The notes below the pieces were generated by a model, which did not search any database, was not told the origin of the DNA, and saw only the letters and a list, made by a program, of their open reading frames with translations. A stretch of 64,000 nt of DNA from Actinoallomurus purpureus (GTDB lineage: Bacteria > Actinomycetota > Actinomycetes > Streptosporangiales > Streptosporangiaceae). Made by a program: the position numbers and the translations under genes. Where the stretch lies: contig NZ_JAMXMY010000017.1 of NCBI RefSeq assembly GCF_024055795.1, positions 160,497 to 224,496 on the forward strand, given 5' to 3'. Within the stretch, counting starts at the first letter, position 1; each line of letters opens with the position of its first letter. Shown here piece by piece: positions 1-6,885 of the stretch.

Positions 1-2
1 TC

Positions 3-686
3 AACCCGATGCGGCTCTTCTGGGAGCTGAACGAACGGCTGCCCGACAACGCGATCCTGAGCGCCGACTCGGGATCGGCCGCGAACTGGTACGCCCGTCA
101 CCTGAGGTTCCGTGCGGGCATCCGCGGCTCGCTGTCCGGCACGCTCGCCACGATGGGCGCCGGTGTGCCGTACGCCATCGGTGCGAAGTTCGCCCACCCG
201 GACCGCCCCGCGATCGCCTTCGTCGGCGACGGGGCGATGCAGATGAACGGCCTGGCCGAGCTCATCACGATCCGCCGCTACGTCGACCAGTGGAGCGACA
301 GGCGGCTGATCGTCGCCGTGCTGCACAACAACGACCTGAACCAGGTCACCTGGGAACTACGGGCGATGGGCGGCGCCCCGAAGTTCGAGGAGTCCCAGGT
401 GCTCCCCGACATCTCCTACGCCGGGTTCGCGCGGTCGATCGGCCTGGAGGGGATCCACGTCGACAAGCCCGGCGACATCGGCGCCGCCTGGGACCACGCG
501 CTGAGCGCGGACGGGCCGGTCCTCCTCGACGTCCGGTGCGACCCGGACATCCCGCCGATCCCGCCGTACGCAGAGTTCTCCCAGATCAAGGACATGGCCG
601 AGGCGGTCATCAAGGGCGACGCCGACCGGGTCGGCGTCGTGAGGAAGGGCATCAAGACCAAGGTCCAAGAGCTGATCCACCACTGA
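3..686 (+). CDS. Thiamine-diphosphate-dependent enzyme, C-terminal part (pyruvate oxidase / acetolactate synthase-like)
   Basis: The reading frame is open from the left edge, so only the last ~228 residues are visible. They form the pyrophosphate-binding domain of a ThDP enzyme. Counting from the first visible Met (base 9), GDG lies at about residues 73-75 and the partner NN at 107-108, the spacing of the classic ThDP/Mg2+ motif. The TLATMGAGVPYAIGAK stretch is typical of the pyruvate oxidase / acetolactate synthase / benzoylformate decarboxylase superfamily. The basic tail ending KTKVQELIHH resembles the group annotated only as thiamine pyrophosphate-requiring proteins, so the substrate cannot be stated. 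Members are homotetrameric cytosolic or peripheral membrane enzymes acting on 2-oxoacids. A GC-rich hairpin follows the stop, and the next gene is convergent. Confidence 0.85.
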   Translation, partial: NPMRLFWELNERLPDNAILSADSGSAANWYARHLRFRAGIRGSLSGTLATMGAGVPYAIGAKFAHPDRPAIAFVGDGAMQMNGLAELITIRRYVDQWSDRRLIVAVLHNNDLNQVTWELRAMGGAPKFEESQVLPDISYAGFARSIGLEGIHVDKPGDIGAAWDHALSADGPVLLDVRCDPDIPPIPPYAEFSQIKDMAEAVIKGDADRVGVVRKGIKTKVQELIHH

Positions 687-734
687 CCGCGCGGGCCGGC
701 CCCGCGCCCGACCACCGCGGACCGGCACGCCGAT

Positions 735-756
735 GCGGGCCCCGTCCGGGGCCCGC
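735..756. terminator. Hairpin between convergent genes
   Basis: Two perfect 9-bp arms (GCGGGCCCC and GGGGCCCGC) enclose a 4-nt loop, just after the ThDP enzyme and before the end of the convergent small gene. It has no T-run, so it would be an actinobacterial-type hairpin terminator serving both strands. Confidence 0.6.
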
Positions 757-766
757 CTACGGCTAA

Positions 767-928
767 CTAGCCGTGCTCCACGTGCTCGGATCGGTGCGGT
801 CCGCCCTCGACCTCGCGTCTGACCTCCCGCTCGGCCCGTTGCCGGGCCTCCGCGAAGTAACGCTTGGGATCACGGATCATGCGCTCCGATCGATCGTCGG
901 AGTCCTGCACGACGATGTCGTCCGCCAT
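767..928 (-). CDS. Small acidic/basic hypothetical protein, 53 aa
   Basis: The protein begins MADDIVVQDSDDRSERM and continues as a charged, Arg/Glu-rich, probably helical segment ending in a His-rich tail. It has no signal peptide or membrane segment. I chose the ATG at 928 because a strong ribosome site (AGGAAGGGAG) lies just upstream in the leader; a longer frame begins at 979 but lacks such a site. I do not recognise the family. It lies upstream of and convergent with the ThDP gene and at the edge of the universal-stress-protein island, so a stress role is conceivable but unsupported. Confidence 0.55.
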   Translation of the reverse strand: MADDIVVQDSDDRSERMIRDPKRYFAEARQRAEREVRREVEGGPHRSEHVEHG

Positions 929-1032
929 ATCCACTCCCTTCCTATGCGCAAGTGTCGGTGCCGTCACGGCGTAGGTCAATCTGGATCATGGTCTGCCGTC
1001 GTACGCCGTGGCTCCGTCCGGTCATCGGCCGA

Positions 1033-1842
1033 TCATCGGCCGATCCGCAGCAGTCCCTCGTCCGGAGCGCCGTACGCGAGGGCGTCCGCGAGCAGACCGG
1101 CCAGCAGCCGCACGAACGGCACCTCCGCCTCGGTCACCCCGGCGACGTCGATGGCGTCCACCGTCAGGATGCCGAACGCCCGGTGGCCGGCGACCACCGG
1201 GACCGCGACGAAGGACCGGTACCCGTGCTGCGCCGAGCCGCGCCAGCCCGGCGGCGGATCGGTCACGACGTCCAGCCCCACGGCGTGCTGGTTGTGCCGG
1301 ATCATCGCGAACACCGAGTCGCCCTCGATCGTGCCCTCCTCGAAGACCGTCACCGGCTCGTCCGCGCGCCCGGCGTACTGCGCGGGCTCCAGCCGGCGCG
1401 GCTTGTCGTCGGCCAGGCGGAACCAGCAGGCCCGGACCCGTTCGGCGTCGATGAGGTGCGCGGCCGAGTCGAGGATCATCGGGACGGTGGCCTCCCGCAG
1501 GTTGCTCCGCTCCTGCCGGCTCGTGGCGGTGGCGATGCGCCCGAGCTGCCGGACGATCGGGTCGAGCGCGTCGTTCAGCGTCACGCGCATGTCGACGGCG
1601 GCCTCGATCGCGGCCTGCTCGGCCTGCTTGCGCAGCCGTTCCTTGCGGATCTGCTCGTATCCGGGGACGGCGGCACCGAGGACGCTCATCACGATGCTGA
1701 CCGCGATCCACAACGGCTTGAGCGCGCCGCCGTCGCCGGCCTCGGCGCCCGCCAGGGCGACCAGGCCGACGGAGGCGACACTCACCCCGGTCGTGAGATA
1801 GATCCGACGGACGGGCCGGTATCGCCTGGGAGGAAGCCGCAC
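1033..1842 (-). CDS. Membrane-anchored GAF-domain protein
   Basis: This 269-residue protein has two hydrophobic helices near the N-terminus (about residues 14-33 and 43-61). A charged linker, likely coiled-coil (63-80), follows, then a GAF-like sensory domain from about residue 100 to the end. Typical GAF segments are visible: SFVAVPVVAGHRAFGILTVD and a closing helix VRLLAGLLADALAYG. There is no kinase, cyclase or phosphatase output, so it would act by protein contact or be a ligand sensor. The start is GTG at 1842 with no convincing ribosome site; a leaderless message or a start further in is possible. It is transcribed toward the small gene at 767-928 and away from the stress-protein gene upstream. 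Confidence 0.65.
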   Translation of the reverse strand: MRLPPRRYRPVRRIYLTTGVSVASVGLVALAGAEAGDGGALKPLWIAVSIVMSVLGAAVPGYEQIRKERLRKQAEQAAIEAAVDMRVTLNDALDPIVRQLGRIATATSRQERSNLREATVPMILDSAAHLIDAERVRACWFRLADDKPRRLEPAQYAGRADEPVTVFEEGTIEGDSVFAMIRHNQHAVGLDVVTDPPPGWRGSAQHGYRSFVAVPVVAGHRAFGILTVDAIDVAGVTEAEVPFVRLLAGLLADALAYGAPDEGLLRIGR

Positions 1843-1933
1843 CCACCGCAGATTAGGGGATCTTCGCGGGATTCGCTTGACCTACGGTCACGAGATCGGT
1901 CATATCCGCCCCGTGGGATCCCGGTCGGCGGGA

Positions 1934-2623
1934 TCAGTCGAGGGGCGCGCGGACCACGGCGACCGGGCAGTTCGCCCGGTGCACGACGGCCTGGCTGACC
2001 GAGCCGAGCAGCATGCCGCTGAGACCGGCGCGGCCGCGCGAGCCGACCACGAGGAGTTCGGCGCCGGCGGACTCCTCGATCAGTCCCTGGGCCGACGGGC
2101 CGACGCGGACGACCGTACGGACGTCACGGCGCGGGTCCGCGAGGCCCGCGAGCATGGCCTCGGCCGCCTCGCGGTCCTCTTCTCCGTCCACGACGTGGAC
2201 GGCGGTGACGCCACAGCCGCGGTCGTGCGCCTCGGCGAACGCGAACCGGATCGCCGCCTCCGACAGCCCGGTGCCGTCCACGCCGACGACCACCCGGCCG
2301 GCCGAGGGACCGGGCGCGGCGTCGGGCAGGCCGGGGCGGACGACGACGACCGGTATGTCCGCGCGGACCGCGACCTCCATCGCGGTCGAGCCGGTGGCCA
2401 GGCTGGACATGGCCAGGAAGCCGGTCGATCCGACGACGATCAGCGCGGCGTCGGCGGCCTCGGCGAGCAGCCGGTCCGGCTCCCGCCTCGGCAGCACGCG
2501 GACGACCGCGCCGCGCCGCCCGGCCTCCTCGATCGCCCAGTTCACGGCCTCGTCCCCGGAGGGTGTTCCGTCGACGTAGGCGATCACGGACCCGGCCTGG
2601 CCGGGGATCTGGGATCCGCTCAT
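1934..2623 (-). CDS. Universal stress protein, tandem domains with a shortened first domain
   Basis: This 229-residue cytosolic protein has two Usp folds. The second (about residues 95-228) is complete and carries the ATP-binding signature GSRGRAGLSGMLLGSVSQ followed by CPVAVV, so it should bind ATP. The first (about 8-88) begins normally (VDGTPSGDEAVNWAIEEAG) but passes straight from the second strand to the RLLAEAADAALIVVG segment. It lacks about 45-50 residues found in full domains, and its loop is GSTGFLAMSSLATGSTAM rather than GxxGRGG. The usual length for tandem proteins is near 290. The start is ATG at 2623. Two DosR-box-like palindromes lie within 110-180 nt upstream, in the region shared with the divergent subunit-F-like gene. 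Confidence 0.85.
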   Translation of the reverse strand: MSGSQIPGQAGSVIAYVDGTPSGDEAVNWAIEEAGRRGAVVRVLPRREPDRLLAEAADAALIVVGSTGFLAMSSLATGSTAMEVAVRADIPVVVVRPGLPDAAPGPSAGRVVVGVDGTGLSEAAIRFAFAEAHDRGCGVTAVHVVDGEEDREAAEAMLAGLADPRRDVRTVVRVGPSAQGLIEESAGAELLVVGSRGRAGLSGMLLGSVSQAVVHRANCPVAVVRAPLD

Positions 2624-2728
2624 CGCCGTTCCCGCGGATCGGTTGCCCCGGCGACCATCCCGCTCCTCCCGCCAGTCCGTCGGCCTCGGAGTCCCCGGCT
2701 CGGCGAGGCGAGGGGGAGAGCCGCAGAC

Positions 2729-2743
2729 GGGACGAGGGTCCCG
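2729..2743. promoter_or_regulatory. DosR-box-like palindrome 1
   Basis: GGGACGAGGGTCCCG matches the mycobacterial DosR box GGGACTTNNGNCCCT at 9 of 12 defined positions and is itself a dyad (GGGAC/GTCCC). It lies 106 nt upstream of the minus-strand stress-protein start and 239 nt before the plus-strand gene. The box definition is established for Mycobacterium; its use here is inference. Confidence 0.45.
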
Positions 2744-2786
2744 CGTGTGACCCACTACAGGATTTCCAGCCCTTAGAGCCGCTAAG

Positions 2787-2801
2787 CGTGACAAAAGTCC
2801 C
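2787..2801. promoter_or_regulatory. DosR-box-like palindrome 2 (reverse orientation)
   Basis: CGTGACAAAAGTCCC matches the reverse complement of the DosR box at 10 of 12 defined positions, with an intact AAGTCCC half. It lies 44 bp to the right of the first candidate. Paired boxes are usual at DosR promoters in mycobacteria. Confidence 0.4.
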
Positions 2802-2981
2802 TTTTCCGGGTCCCAGGCGGCCCTCCCCCGGACGGCCGCTCCTCCGGACCATGAGGGTGCGCCCCGCAGTCGGCCCCGACGACCCCGGCTGGGCGCCCGG
2901 CCACCTCCGGGGCGGCGCCTTTCCCCCGTTCCCCGCGTGACGAAACGGCGATTAAGGGAAGACCTGAGAGAAAGGCATGAG

Positions 2982-3197
2982 ATGGCCAAAATCGCGATCA
3001 TCGGGGAAGGGGCCAAGGTCACGGGCTTCGGGCTCGCCGGAGCGATCGTCCTGCCCGCCGAGGAGCCGGAGGCCGTCCGCGCCGCCTGGCGCTCCCTGGG
3101 CACCGACGTCGCCATCGTCGTCCTGACCTCGCGGGCGGCCCGCAGCCTGGACGGCAAGACGTCCTCGTGGCCGCTCACCGTCGTGATGCCGCCATGA
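2982..3197 (+). CDS. Orphan V/A-type ATPase subunit F-like protein, 71 aa
   Basis: The start MAKIAIIGEGAKVTGFGLAG matches the N-terminal strand-loop-helix of V/A-ATPase subunit F (IAVIGDxDTVxGFrLAG). The following EEPEAVRAAW, the DVAIVVLTSRAA strand and the PLTVVMPP end keep the whole Rossmann-like core in order. It is 71 residues against about 100 in rotary ATPases and lacks the C-terminal helix that contacts the central stalk. No other A/V-ATPase subunit gene is in the window. ATG 2982 was chosen because GAGAGAAAGG lies just upstream; an in-frame GTG at 2937 would add 15 residues. It is divergent from a universal stress gene and upstream of the HAD-like gene, so it may have been recruited as a small stress-island protein. 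Confidence 0.6.
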   Translation: MAKIAIIGEGAKVTGFGLAGAIVLPAEEPEAVRAAWRSLGTDVAIVVLTSRAARSLDGKTSSWPLTVVMPP

Positions 3198-3269
3198 TCA
3201 TGCCGGTCACGCGTCGCGGATGGGCGGTCGTGAAGCGTGCGGAAGGAGAGCACGAGAAAGGGAACGCCC

Positions 3270-4013
3270 ATGCGGACCACATCCCACCACTGCGTACTCG
3301 GTGGCGACATCGCAGCGGTGATCTTCGGCGTGGACGGCGTCCTCGTCGACACCGCCCAGACGTCGGCCACGGCCTGGAAGGCCGTACTCGACCCGTTCCT
3401 GCACTCGCACGCCGCCGTTTACGAGACGGAGTGCCGGTTCTTCGACACGGCCACCGACTACCGCCGGCACATGCAGGGCCGGACCACGCTGGTCGGCGTA
3501 CGGGAGTACCTCGCGATCTGTGAGATCCCTCTGTGCTACGACGCCCTGCGCGGCCTGACCGCGCGCCATGAGGAACTGTTCCTCATGGCCATCCGCCGGC
3601 GCGGCGTCAAGGCCTTCGCCTCCACCGTCACGGTGCTCCACGCGGTACGCCTGCGCGGAGTGCGCACGGCGGCCGTGTCCGCGAACCGATACGCCGCCGA
3701 GCTGCTCCGAAGATCGGGCCTGGCGGGCCTGTTCGACGTCCGCCTGGACGGCCTGGACGCGGCCGGGTGCCATCTCCCGGCGTCGTCGGATCTCGGCCTA
3801 CTGCGGGAGGCGGCACGACGAATGCGGACGCCCCCGGCGCGCACGGCCGTCATCGAGGAGAACCTCGCCGCCGTCCAGGCCGCACGGCGCGCCGGCTTCG
3901 GCCTCGTCGTCGGGGTGGACCGGGGCGGGCGTTCGCTCCTCCTGCCCGAGTACGGGGCCGACAGCGTCATCACCGACCTGTCCGACCTGCGGATCGGCGA
4001 ACCCGTCGCCTGA
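3270..4013 (+). CDS. HAD-superfamily protein with degenerate catalytic motifs
   Basis: This 247-residue protein has the beta-phosphoglucomutase-like HAD layout: motif I near residues 17-26, a helical cap at about 30-95, motif II VSANRYA, and a motif IV region [18 protein letters not shown]. Motif I reads IFGVDGVLVDT, so the nucleophilic Asp of DxD is Gly (codon ggc). The motif III Lys, normally in KPAPD, is missing (LPASSD). Motif IV has EE for ED. These losses argue that it cannot form the phospho-aspartate intermediate; binding of a sugar phosphate or a scaffold role is possible. ATG 3270 follows GAAAGGGA; a GTG at 3237 is an alternative. It lies 72 nt after the subunit-F-like gene and probably shares its message. 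Confidence 0.75.
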   Translation: MRTTSHHCVLGGDIAAVIFGVDGVLVDTAQTSATAWKAVLDPFLHSHAAVYETECRFFDTATDYRRHMQGRTTLVGVREYLAICEIPLCYDALRGLTARHEELFLMAIRRRGVKAFASTVTVLHAVRLRGVRTAAVSANRYAAELLRRSGLAGLFDVRLDGLDAAGCHLPASSDLGLLREAARRMRTPPARTAVIEENLAAVQAARRAGFGLVVGVDRGGRSLLLPEYGADSVITDLSDLRIGEPVA

Positions 4014-4170
4014 CGCGCCGGGGCCCGACCGCCGTGACGTACCGAAGACTCGGTGACGGCGAGGGCCGATCAGCGGCTCGTGCGGTGCGCGCCGTTCGGT
4101 GCCCACCGCGCCGGCGGCGAGCGCGGCATGCCGCATGCCGACCGCGCATCGTGCCCGCCCTTGGCGCCGC

Positions 4171-5037
4171 TCACCGGCGGGGACGCACGACGGCGACCGA
4201 GCAGGGCGCGTGGAGGAGCATCGCGTGGCTCACCGAGCCCAGCCGGAGCCCGGGGACACCGCCGAGGCCGCGGTCCCCCACGACGAGGAGCCCGGCGCCG
4301 ACGGCGGCCTCCAGCAGCGCGTGCCGCGGCGTCCGCATGATCACTCGCGTCTCGGTCTCGACGTACGCGTACTTCTCGCGCCACGGAGACACCGTGCGCT
4401 CCAGCCGGGCACCGCTGAGCGTCCGGAGCTGCTCGGGGTCGCGCAACATGCCCATCTCGGCCGACGCGATCGCCTCCGCCTCCCAGCACGCGAACACCGC
4501 GCGCACGGACCGGCCGTGCAGTGCCGCCTCCTCGAACGCGAACGCCAGCGCGGCCTCCGAGGACGTGGACCCGTCCACGCCCACGACGATGGGGCCGGCG
4601 GCCCCCGGATCCCCGCGCATGACCATCACCGGGCAGTGGCCGTACGCGCCCAGCTGCAGGGCCGTCGATCCCGCGCCGAGGCCGGCGAATCCTCCCCGCC
4701 CGTGCGAGCCGACGACCGCCAGCGCGGCGTTCTCGGACTCCTCGATGAGGATCGCCGAGGCCGGCCCGGCCGCGAACCGCGGTCGTACCGCCAGCGCCGG
4801 GCAGATCCGCCGGGCGACGAACACCCCGTGGTCGAGGGTGTGCCGTCCCATCTTGCGGGCCGTCTCCAGCGCCTCGGGCCCCGAGGGCGGAACCGGGTAC
4901 GGCCAGTGCCAGGCGTGGCAGACGGTGAGGGGCAACCTGCGGGTCCGAGCCTCCTCGACCGCCCGGCGCAGCGCGTGCTCGGCTCCCGGCGATCCGTCGA
5001 AACCCACCAGAACGTAGGTGCCGTCGAAGGATGTCAT
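4171..5037 (-). CDS. Universal stress protein, tandem Usp domains, 288 aa
   Basis: Two complete Usp domains of about 140 residues are present. The first begins YVLVGFDGSPGAEHAL and carries GSHGRGGFAGLGAGSTALQL; the second begins IVVGVDGSTSSEAALAFAFEEA and ends with GDRGLGGVPGLRLGSVSHAML and CSVAVVRP. The GxxGxGG loops bind ATP in homologues such as mycobacterial Rv2623. The second loop has GDRGLGG, a mild variant. ATG 5037 gives the conserved start; TTG 5049, four codons upstream, has a better-placed GGGGAAGG. Candidate DosR-like boxes lie 57-95 nt upstream, between this gene and the divergent membrane-protein gene. Confidence 0.9.
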   Translation of the reverse strand: MTSFDGTYVLVGFDGSPGAEHALRRAVEEARTRRLPLTVCHAWHWPYPVPPSGPEALETARKMGRHTLDHGVFVARRICPALAVRPRFAAGPASAILIEESENAALAVVGSHGRGGFAGLGAGSTALQLGAYGHCPVMVMRGDPGAAGPIVVGVDGSTSSEAALAFAFEEAALHGRSVRAVFACWEAEAIASAEMGMLRDPEQLRTLSGARLERTVSPWREKYAYVETETRVIMRTPRHALLEAAVGAGLLVVGDRGLGGVPGLRLGSVSHAMLLHAPCSVAVVRPRR

Positions 5038-5093
5038 GAGACCAGCCAACCGCGCCGCGCCTTCCCCGAGCAGAGGCCAAGGCCCACCGAGGG

Positions 5094-5112
5094 GAAGGAC
5101 TCTCGGACCTTC
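5094..5112. promoter_or_regulatory. DosR-box-like palindrome 3
   Basis: GAAGGACTCTCGGACCTTC has perfect 5-bp outer arms (GAAGG/CCTTC). Its inner AGGACTCTCGGACCT matches the DosR box at 9 of 12 defined positions. It lies 57 nt upstream of the minus-strand stress-protein start and 81 nt before the plus-strand gene at 5194. Confidence 0.4.
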
Positions 5113-5117
5113 AGGCC

Positions 5118-5132
5118 AGGACCAGAGACCCT
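5118..5132. promoter_or_regulatory. DosR-box-like site 4
   Basis: AGGACCAGAGACCCT matches the DosR box at 9 of 12 defined positions, with GGAC and GNCCCT halves kept. It is five bases from the previous site, so the two together resemble a paired-box promoter serving the divergent genes at 5037 and 5194. Confidence 0.35.
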
Positions 5133-5193
5133 CCCCAATTCCTTGCGAGGACGCCTAACCTGCGGGTAGAGGTGGTCGTGATGGAGGTGTCCC

Positions 5194-5781
5194 ATGCGTG
5201 CACTCACGATCCAGGTGCTGGGGTTCATCCGTTACCTGCGCCCAGATCGCAACCCTCTGCGGCGTCCGCTCGACCGGCTCCACTCCCGGCTCGTGGCGGC
5301 GCTGGCGACGACGTTCCTCATCACGGGCGTCATCGCCTCGGCTCTCATGATCCACTTCGTCGGCGGCGCCGGCCTGCGGGCCGAACTCCACCAGGCGCGG
5401 ACCCGCCACCAGGTCGACGCCGTGGTGACCGCGACCGGGGCGGCCGCGTCGAGGAACGGCGTGGAGCAGGAGACACGGCTGCGCTGGAGCGACGGAACGG
5501 GCAGGTTCCACACCGGCGGCGTCGTTCCGGCCGGTGACGACCGCGTCGGCGCCCATCGCCACGTCTGGATCGACCAGGCGGGCGACCTCGCGGCCCGGCC
5601 GCGCACGCACGCGCAGACGCTGACCGACACCACTCTCGCCGTGCTCGCCGCCCTGACGTCCCTCGCGATCCTGCACGCCGGCGCGTACGCCGCGGTGAAC
5701 CGCCGTCTCGAGCGCCGGCGAATGGTGCTGTGGGAGGACGCGTGGGCCGCCACCGCCCCTCGCTGGACCGGACGCTCCTGA
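5194..5781 (+). CDS. Rv1733c-like two-helix membrane protein
   Basis: This 195-residue protein opens with a basic segment containing NPLRRPLDRLHSR, the signature start of the Rv1733c family. A membrane helix follows (about residues 33-55), then an extracytoplasmic loop of about 90 residues rich in RWSDGTGRFHTG-type motifs, a second helix (about 145-168), and a basic cytoplasmic tail. The family is conserved in actinobacteria; Rv1733c itself belongs to the M. tuberculosis dormancy regulon, and its biochemical role is unknown. The ribosome site is GGAGG seven bases before ATG 5194. It is divergent from a universal stress gene and convergent with the nitroreductase, and shares the candidate DosR-like boxes at 5094-5132. 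Confidence 0.8.
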   Translation: MRALTIQVLGFIRYLRPDRNPLRRPLDRLHSRLVAALATTFLITGVIASALMIHFVGGAGLRAELHQARTRHQVDAVVTATGAAASRNGVEQETRLRWSDGTGRFHTGGVVPAGDDRVGAHRHVWIDQAGDLAARPRTHAQTLTDTTLAVLAALTSLAILHAGAYAAVNRRLERRRMVLWEDAWAATAPRWTGRS

Positions 5782-5827
5782 GCCGGGCCCCTGTCGGCCC
5801 GTCGGGGGGCGGCCGGTCCCCGTACGG

Positions 5828-6820
5828 TCACAGATCGCCGTCCGCGACGTCGGCGGTCGGCGACCGCACGCCGTCGAACTCCTCCTGGGCCACGCCCAAC
5901 CGCATGATCATTTGCGGGTACGTGCCGTCGCAGAAGCGCGTGCGGAGGAACTCCCTCAACTCCGGGACCTCCAGCACCTGAGTGTGGAAGGCGGCCGACA
6001 CGTCGTCCTCGGCGGCCCGCAGCAGCACCCGCTGCAGGGCCTCGCCCGCCCGGATCCAGTCGGCCCGGCCGTCTCCGGTGGTCGTCAGCAGGACGACGAC
6101 CCCGGTGGCCTCCCGCCGCTCCCCGCCGACCAGGCCCCAGCCCTGCCCGCGGGCGAAGTCGCGCCCGGCGAAGTCGGGGTCGATGTGGTCGGGGTCGCGC
6201 GGACAGCCCGGTTCGTGCACGCCGTCCAGCCGCTCACCGCCCGGTGCGGGCGCCCAGCGGGCCACCTCCGCGACGTAGGCAGGGTCCATCTGCTGTACCT
6301 GCTCGGCGGCCTCGGACAACGCGGCGAGCGCGATGCGCACCCGGGGGTCGGCCACGATCCGCAGCGAGACGTGCTCGGCGCAGGCGTGGGCCCGCAGGGC
6401 CTGCAGGAGGCCCACCGGTAGCGCACCGGCACGGAAGCCTCCGCGATGGGTGCGCCGCCGCTTGATCTGGTCGTACATCCGCCGCTCCTCATCGGTGGCG
6501 GGCTGCGGCGGGCCTGGGGTCACGTCGGCGATCAGTCCCGGCCGGTCGGGGTCCGGCGCCATCCGCACGTCCAGCCGGCGCCCGAGACGCCGGACGGCGA
6601 GCCGCAGGGTGAACAACGCGGCGCCGCAGCCGATCAGCATCTCCCTGCCCTGCGGATCCGCGACGTCCAGGCGGCGGTCGGTGTCGGCGTGCAGCGTCAC
6701 CGTCTCGCCCTCGGTGTCGAACCACCATGGGCGGGTGTCGTGCGCCGAGGGCGCCCACACCGCGGCGTCGACCAGCACGTGCGCGCCCTTCCCTCGCTCG
6801 GGTGTGTCCGCGCGATCCAT
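5828..6820 (-). CDS. Acg-family nitroreductase-like protein
   Basis: This 330-residue protein belongs to the Acg (Rv2032) branch of the nitroreductase fold, twice the length of a simple nitroreductase because two half-domains are fused. Typical features are HVLVDAAVWAPSAHDTRPW at residues 16-34, the RRRTHRGGF segment in the middle, DWIRAGEALQRVLLRAAEDDVSA, and the closing FCDGTYPQMIMRLG. Acg proteins are thought to sequester FMN rather than catalyse rapid turnover; this is knowledge of the family, not of this gene. ATG 6820 follows GGGAGGAGAAACG. It lies 65 nt behind the stress-protein gene at 6886-7755 on the same strand and is probably cotranscribed, as such pairs often are in dormancy regulons. 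Confidence 0.88.
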   Translation of the reverse strand: MDRADTPERGKGAHVLVDAAVWAPSAHDTRPWWFDTEGETVTLHADTDRRLDVADPQGREMLIGCGAALFTLRLAVRRLGRRLDVRMAPDPDRPGLIADVTPGPPQPATDEERRMYDQIKRRRTHRGGFRAGALPVGLLQALRAHACAEHVSLRIVADPRVRIALAALSEAAEQVQQMDPAYVAEVARWAPAPGGERLDGVHEPGCPRDPDHIDPDFAGRDFARGQGWGLVGGERREATGVVVLLTTTGDGRADWIRAGEALQRVLLRAAEDDVSAAFHTQVLEVPELREFLRTRFCDGTYPQMIMRLGVAQEEFDGVRSPTADVADGDL

Positions 6821-6885
6821 CGTTTCTCCTCCCATGGTCAGGCCCGGCGCCTGCCGGGCGGCCCCGAGCCGGCCGCCGGCGATCG

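Noticed and set aside
773..1998. Long plus-strand open frames opposite the GAF-domain gene
   Set aside because: They are Arg/Pro/Ala-rich antisense frames with no family sequence; the GAF protein on the minus strand explains the coding signal.
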